64,000 bases of DNA. It comes from Patulibacter defluvii (lineage in GTDB: Bacteria; Actinomycetota; Thermoleophilia; Solirubrobacterales; Solirubrobacteraceae). Of the stretch, positions 60,649-64,000 are shown in pieces (position 1 is the stretch's first letter; every line of letters begins with the position of its first letter). The stretch lies in contig NZ_JAWZSQ010000004.1 of the NCBI RefSeq assembly GCF_034096925.1, positions 124,001-188,000 on the forward strand, written 5' to 3'. Under the pieces are notes generated by a model that saw only the letters and a list, made by a program, of their open reading frames with translations, made no database searches and was not told the DNA's origin. The translations under genes were made by a program, and so were the position numbers.

Positions 60649-61939
60649 GGAGGGGAGGATATACGGATATATGGGAGATGGCCAGACAGTCGGGACGGGG
60701 GTCCCAGACGCCGCCCGGAGGGCGGGTGCGGGCGGCCACCAGCCGCGAGACCTCGCGCACGTCGCGCTCGTGGACGGCCAGGCGCAAGCCCAGCCCCAAC
60801 TCGACCTCACGGCCGTCGACGGTCGCGCCGACGCGGTACTCGCGCTCGTCGATCCAGCCGTCCTCGCGCGCCCAGCGCCCGAGCGCGGCGGCCGCCCGCT
60901 GCGCCGCCGGCCCGCGCCCCGCGACCAGGCCCGCGATCAGCGCCCGCAGCTGGGCCGCGGCCGCCGGCCGGGTGAGATCCAGCCGCAGCTGGTAGTCGCG
61001 GCGGCGGGCGCCGTCGCCGCTGTCGATCCGGCCGGCCAGCCGCAGCTCGCGCGGGCGCAGGTCGCGGTCGAGGACCACCATCGCGGTCCGCTCGACCCGC
61101 AGGCCACCGCCAAGCTGCAGGCTCAGCGGCCCCGCGAGCCGCCCGGCGACCGCCACCGGCAGCGCCAGCCCGATCGTGGTGATCCCGGTCCGGCGGTCAC
61201 GGGTGCCCTCGCCGTGGAGGCCGGCGACGGCGGTCCCGGACGCGCGCAGGTCGAGCGGCCCGGAGACCGAGCCGGCGAGCGTGCCGTCGACCCCGATCCG
61301 GACCCGCTCGACCCGCGGCGGCTCGACCCCGCGACGGGCGGCGACGGGGTCATCGCCCGTGATCTGCGCGCGCCGCCAGGCCACGTAGCGGCGGAGGAAG
61401 TCGTCGGCCGCGGCCCGGTCGGGCAGCTCCCAGCTGTCGCCCCAGCCGCCCCGCAGCCGCGCCTCGACCGACGCGGTCGCCCGCACCCCCACCCCACCGC
61501 GGGGCGCGTCGGCGTCGACCAGCTCGGCGTCGCCCGCGACCCGCCGCCCGATCCCGAAGCGGCCGCCGGCCGAGAGCCCCACGCCGCCCTCGAGGTCGCG
61601 GTAGGCGGTGATCGCCACCGTCCCGTCGGAGCGCCGCTCGACCACCATGCTCTCGCTGCTGCCGATGCGGAAGATCAGGAAGCCGGCCCCGCCCTCGTGC
61701 GTTCGCTCGTCGCGGGCGACGAGGCACGGCGGCTGGCGGTGGAACGGCGCGCAGCGAGCGCCGCTGGCGACGCAGAGCGCCCGCCGGACCCCGGAGTGGA
61801 CCGCGTTGAAGAGCGCCGGCGCCCAGCCGAGCGCCGCCCCGCCCCCGAGCAGCAGCAGGACCAGCCCGGTCAGGGCGGCGTGCTCGACGCTGGCCTGACC
61901 GTCGTCGCGACGGAGGAGGAAGCGGCGGGGCGGGGACAC
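60623..61939 (-). CDS. Large protein with a Flp/Tad pilin-type N-terminus
   Basis: 438 residues from GTG 61939. The start RRDDGQASVEHAALTGLVLL carries the prepilin-peptidase pattern G-x4-E (G, then QASVE) ahead of a hydrophobic helix, as in Flp/TadE pseudopilins. The other ~390 residues are a large strand-rich domain (RSDGTVAITAYRDLEGGVGL, VRIGVDGTLAGSVSGPLDLR), far longer than Flp (50-80) or TadE (150). No other tad genes are near. The last codons run through the vapBC operator and the vapB start, so the C-terminus may have been altered by insertion of vapBC. Confidence 0.65.
   Translation of the reverse strand: MSPPRRFLLRRDDGQASVEHAALTGLVLLLLGGGAALGWAPALFNAVHSGVRRALCVASGARCAPFHRQPPCLVARDERTHEGGAGFLIFRIGSSESMVVERRSDGTVAITAYRDLEGGVGLSAGGRFGIGRRVAGDAELVDADAPRGGVGVRATASVEARLRGGWGDSWELPDRAAADDFLRRYVAWRRAQITGDDPVAARRGVEPPRVERVRIGVDGTLAGSVSGPLDLRASGTAVAGLHGEGTRDRRTGITTIGLALPVAVAGRLAGPLSLQLGGGLRVERTAMVVLDRDLRPRELRLAGRIDSGDGARRRDYQLRLDLTRPAAAAQLRALIAGLVAGRGPAAQRAAAALGRWAREDGWIDEREYRVGATVDGREVELGLGLRLAVHERDVREVSRLVAARTRPPGGVWDPRPDCLAISHISVYPPLHEGADLDA
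60656..60672 (-). promoter_or_regulatory. vapBC promoter and operator
   Basis: ATATA-CGGA-TATAT (60659-60672) is a palindrome made of two GGATAT repeats, in an A+T-rich island. On the minus strand TATCCT (60656-60661) suits a -10 that starts transcription at or next to the vapB ATG. Binding by the VapBC complex here would give the usual autorepression. The whole site lies inside the last codons of the gene at 60623. Confidence 0.6.
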
Positions 61940-62024
61940 ACCGGCAGCCTGCCCCAGCCCGCTGTGACGGGACCAGTCCCAGTTCGTGCCGGAAGTGCGC
62001 CGATCGGGCGGCGGAAGCGCGCGG

Positions 62025-62366
62025 TCAGCGCAGGCGCCACCACTGCCGCGGCCAGCTGGTCAGGTCGCAGAAGACCACGACCGCCCGACCGCGGACGGTC
62101 ACCACCTCCCACATCCGCCGCAGCAGCGGCTCGTCGGTCCACCAGCGGTCGTCGAGCAGCCAGGTGGCGACGACCGCTTCGACCGGCTCGCCGTCGACCA
62201 CCTGCGGCCGTCCGCCGGCACCCCAGCGGACCTGCGCCGGACGCGGCTCGCCCAGCCGCCGCAGGACCGTCGGCGCCGGCGCCGCCCGCCGTCCGGGCGT
62301 CCGCGATCGGCGACGCGCGGGGGGCACGCGATCGGCGGAGCCGGCAGGACGTTCGACGGACGACAC
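62025..62366 (-). CDS. Small SOS-controlled protein resembling DUF6504/ImuB C-terminal region
   Basis: 113 residues from GTG 62366. The first ~35 residues are basic and Pro-rich. The rest, VDGEPVEAVVATWLLDDRWW then TDEPLLRRMWEVVTVRGRAV and VVFCDLTSWPRQWWRL, fits the small domain that follows Y-family ImuB-like polymerases or stands alone (DUF6504) in actinobacterial SOS operons: repeated WW, R.WEV and VVF.DL. A LexA box overlaps the start exactly as for dnaE2. Role in mutasome or lesion bypass is inferred. Confidence 0.65.
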   Translation of the reverse strand: MSSVERPAGSADRVPPARRRSRTPGRRAAPAPTVLRRLGEPRPAQVRWGAGGRPQVVDGEPVEAVVATWLLDDRWWTDEPLLRRMWEVVTVRGRAVVVFCDLTSWPRQWWRLR

Positions 62367-62379
62367 GAACGGATGTTCG
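62366..62379 (-). promoter_or_regulatory. LexA (SOS) box at the start of the DUF6504-like gene
   Basis: CGAACGGATGTTCG, same class and same position relative to the GTG as the box at 58175. On the minus strand both sites share GATGCGAACAT, one variable base, then CGTTCGTGTCGTCC: 25 of 26 bases, including the start codon and next two codons. Confidence 0.85.
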
Positions 62380-62441
62380 CATCCGTCCTGGACGCTGTCC
62401 GCGACGCGGCGTGCACGGCCCCAACCGCGGCGCCCCCCGAC

Positions 62442-62474
62442 GCTTCACATGGTGATTACATCCGGTTCACACAT
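62442..62474 (+). promoter_or_regulatory. Probable promoter of the DUF47-Pit pair with three 11-bp units
   Basis: GCTTCACATGG, TGATTACATCC and GGTTCACACAT are consecutive 11-mers sharing TTCACAT or a near form. TGATTACAT (62453-62461) is a good extended -10; a start about 12 bp downstream would fall on the ATG at 62473. The spacing recalls Pho boxes, but the position over the start codon is wrong for an activator. Confidence 0.4.
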
Positions 62475-63099
62475 GGCTCGTCTGACGCAGATCATCACGG
62501 GGCGCGACACCTCGTACTTCGACCTCTTCGAGGAGTCGGCAGCCAACGCGGTGCGCGCCGCCGAGCTGCTCAGCCGCTTCCTCCACGAGTTCCCGGACAA
62601 CCCCAAGATCGCGAAGGAGATCCGGGAGGTCGAGAGCGACACCGACCGGATCACCCACGACATCATCCAGCACCTCAACCAGACGTTCGTCACGCCGCTC
62701 GAGCGCGAGGACATCCTGGAGCTGGCCTCGGCACTGGACGACATCGTCGACTACATCGACGAGAGCGCGGACCTGATCATCCTCTACAAGGTCGAGGCGG
62801 CGATGGACCAGGCGCACGGCCTGGGCGACATCCTGCTCGAGGCCGCCCGCGCGCTGCAGCAGGCGATGCCGCGGCTGCGGACCTTCGGCGACATCCGCCA
62901 CTTCACCGTCGAGGTCAACCGGCTGGAGAACGACGGCGACCGGCTGTCGCGGGCCGCGATCGCCGGCCTCTTCGACGGCGGGATCGACCCGATGGTCGTG
63001 ATCCGCTGGAAGGACATCTTCGAGCACCTGGAGGAGGCGATCGACGCGTGCGAGCGGGTCGCCAACATCCTCGAGGGCATCGTCATCAAGAACCGCTGA
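62473..63099 (+). CDS. DUF47/PhoU-like phosphate transport regulator (Pit accessory)
   Basis: 208 residues from ATG 62473; an in-frame ATG 24 bases upstream is possible. Helical-bundle protein of the DUF47 group: SYFDLFEESAANAVRAAELL, IREVESDTDRITHDIIQHLN (metal-binding Glu/Asp), PLEREDILELASALDDIVDY and WKDIFEHLEEAIDACERVAN. These are regularly encoded with Pit transporters, as here (57 bp before the next gene). Confidence 0.92.
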   Translation: MARLTQIITGRDTSYFDLFEESAANAVRAAELLSRFLHEFPDNPKIAKEIREVESDTDRITHDIIQHLNQTFVTPLEREDILELASALDDIVDYIDESADLIILYKVEAAMDQAHGLGDILLEAARALQQAMPRLRTFGDIRHFTVEVNRLENDGDRLSRAAIAGLFDGGIDPMVVIRWKDIFEHLEEAIDACERVANILEGIVIKNR

Positions 63100-63156
63100 C
63101 GACCACCCCGCGCACGCCGATGACGCCCCGCACGCCGACCGCCTCCCCCTGACCCG

Positions 63157-64000
63157 ATGGCCTCCGATCTGCTGTTGGCGCTGGTCGTGGGAGCCGCGCT
63201 GGCCTTCGACTTCACCAACGGCTTCCACGACACCGCCAACGTGGTGGCGACGTCGATCTCGACCCGGGCGATGGCGCCGCGGGCCGCGATCGCGCTGGCC
63301 GCGGTCCTGAACTTCATCGGCGCCTTTCTCTCGCTCGAGGTCGCCGCCACGATCGCCAAGGGGATCGTCGACTCCGGCGCGATCACGCTCCAGGTGGTCT
63401 TCGCCGGGCTGATCGGCGCGATCCTCTGGAACCTCGTCACCTGGTGGTACGGGCTGCCGTCGAGCTCGTCGCACGCCCTGATCGGCGGCGTCGTCGGCGC
63501 GATGCTCGTCTCGCACGGGCCGTCGCACATCCACGGCGACGGGCTGCTGGGCAAGGTCGTGCTACCGGCGTTCGTCGCCCCGGTGCTGGCGTTCGTGGTC
63601 GCCGGCGTCTCGATCCTGCTCGTCTACCGGATCGTCGGCCGCCTGCGACCGGGACCGGTGGCCCGCGGCTTCCGCCTGGGCCAGATCGCCTCCGGATCGC
63701 TGCTGGCGCTGGCCCACGGCACCAACGACGCCCAGAAGACGATGGGCGTGATCACGCTGGCGCTGGTCGCCCACGGGTCGCTCTCGGCCGCCAACCCCGA
63801 GGTGCCGTTCTGGGTCGTGATCGCGTCGGCCAGCGCGATCGCGCTCGGGACCTACTCCGGCGGCTGGCGGATCATCCGCACGATGGGCTCGAAGATCATC
63901 AAGATGGACGCCGCCCAGGGCTTCAGCGCCCAGGGCTCGGGCGCCGCGGTGATCCTGGCCGCGACCCACGTCGGATTCCCGCTCTCGACCACCCACGTGA
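63157..64000 (+). CDS. pit: Inorganic phosphate transporter, Pit family, 3' end outside window
   Basis: 281 codons are visible from ATG 63157 and the frame is open at the window end. PiT family signatures: FTNGFHDTANVVATSISTR in the first half and LAHGTNDAQKTMGVITLAL in the second, the two copies of the GxNDxxN motif; GLPSSSSHALIGG and its partner FPLSTTHV at the edge. About seven membrane segments are seen. It imports metal-phosphate with H+ or Na+. Downstream of its DUF47 partner. Confidence 0.95.
   Translation, partial: MASDLLLALVVGAALAFDFTNGFHDTANVVATSISTRAMAPRAAIALAAVLNFIGAFLSLEVAATIAKGIVDSGAITLQVVFAGLIGAILWNLVTWWYGLPSSSSHALIGGVVGAMLVSHGPSHIHGDGLLGKVVLPAFVAPVLAFVVAGVSILLVYRIVGRLRPGPVARGFRLGQIASGSLLALAHGTNDAQKTMGVITLALVAHGSLSAANPEVPFWVVIASASAIALGTYSGGWRIIRTMGSKIIKMDAAQGFSAQGSGAAVILAATHVGFPLSTTHV

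Noticed and set aside
54498..62379. Complete imuA-imuB-dnaE2 cassette
   Set aside because: No RecA-like ImuA or Y-family ImuB frame occurs between or around the two LexA boxes; only dnaE2 and the small DUF6504-like gene are present.
62442..62474. Classical activating Pho box
   Set aside because: The third unit overlaps the start codon; an activator site should lie near -35. Kept only as a possible repressor site or promoter.

Overview
The DNA is about 73% G+C, with strong C/G bias at third codon positions, many GTG starts and several apparently leaderless genes. The gene content (CU044_5270-type protein beside an ECF sigma factor, GlnK-Amt, actinobacterial-type DnaE2 with Cheo-type LexA boxes, DUF255/YyaL, ACT-family permease, a Chloroflexus-like malyl-CoA lyase) points to a chromosomal segment of a deep-branching actinobacterium, most likely Thermoleophilia/Solirubrobacterales (Patulibacter, Conexibacter or Solirubrobacter type). 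This placement is an inference from style and gene content. I found no rRNA, tRNA, CRISPR array, prophage or insertion sequence. The first and last genes are cut by the window edges.

Layout. 0-5 kb: end of an SCP2-domain gene, the nitrogen pair glnK-amt, a methyltransferase, an alkyltransferase-like repair protein, signal peptidase I and a MaoC hydratase. 5-8 kb: an Nramp Mn/Fe transporter, a palindromic repeat next to a truncated SRPBCC gene, and a malyl-CoA/citramalyl-CoA lyase. 8-15 kb: a surface-oriented block with a large secreted protein divergent from an ECF sigma factor and its membrane partner, then membrane proteins sharing a repeated domain not recognised here and a tandem gene duplication. 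15-19 kb: CitE-like lyase, MBL hydrolase, SDR, SCP2-like protein and Fpg. 19.2-20.06 kb: a non-coding stretch with a 60-bp tandem hairpin array. 20-33 kb: DCC protein, TetR/ABC pair, thiolase, an uncharacterised phosphorylase-like protein, secreted hydrolase, a translationally coupled GntR-leuA pair, PhzF, an AbiEi/DUF559 gene between two palindromic direct repeats, and acyl-CoA dehydrogenase. 33.6-39.5 kb: a five-gene overlapping operon for gamma-glutamylation-dependent amine or amino-alcohol catabolism. 39.5-54 kb: P450, FKBP, SUI1-like factor, a STAND-like ATPase, ilvA-ridA, secreted hydrolase, YyaL, glnA, HxlR/CMD pair, and a small membrane protein under a cyclic-di-AMP riboswitch. 54.5-64 kb: SOS-controlled dnaE2, DJ-1/PfpI and GlxA-type regulator, vapBC, a Flp-like protein, a second SOS-controlled small gene, and a DUF47-Pit phosphate module.

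Themes. Nitrogen economy recurs (GlnK-Amt, GlnA, the PuuA-like operon). CoA-ester and lipid chemistry recurs (SCP2 x2, MaoC, two CitE/Mcl lyases, thiolase, acyl-CoA dehydrogenase, P450). DNA repair is represented by Fpg, ATL, DnaE2 and the SOS-linked small gene. The most notable regulatory findings are two nearly identical LexA-box/start-codon cassettes at 58.18 and 62.37 kb, and the c-di-AMP riboswitch at 54.2 kb.
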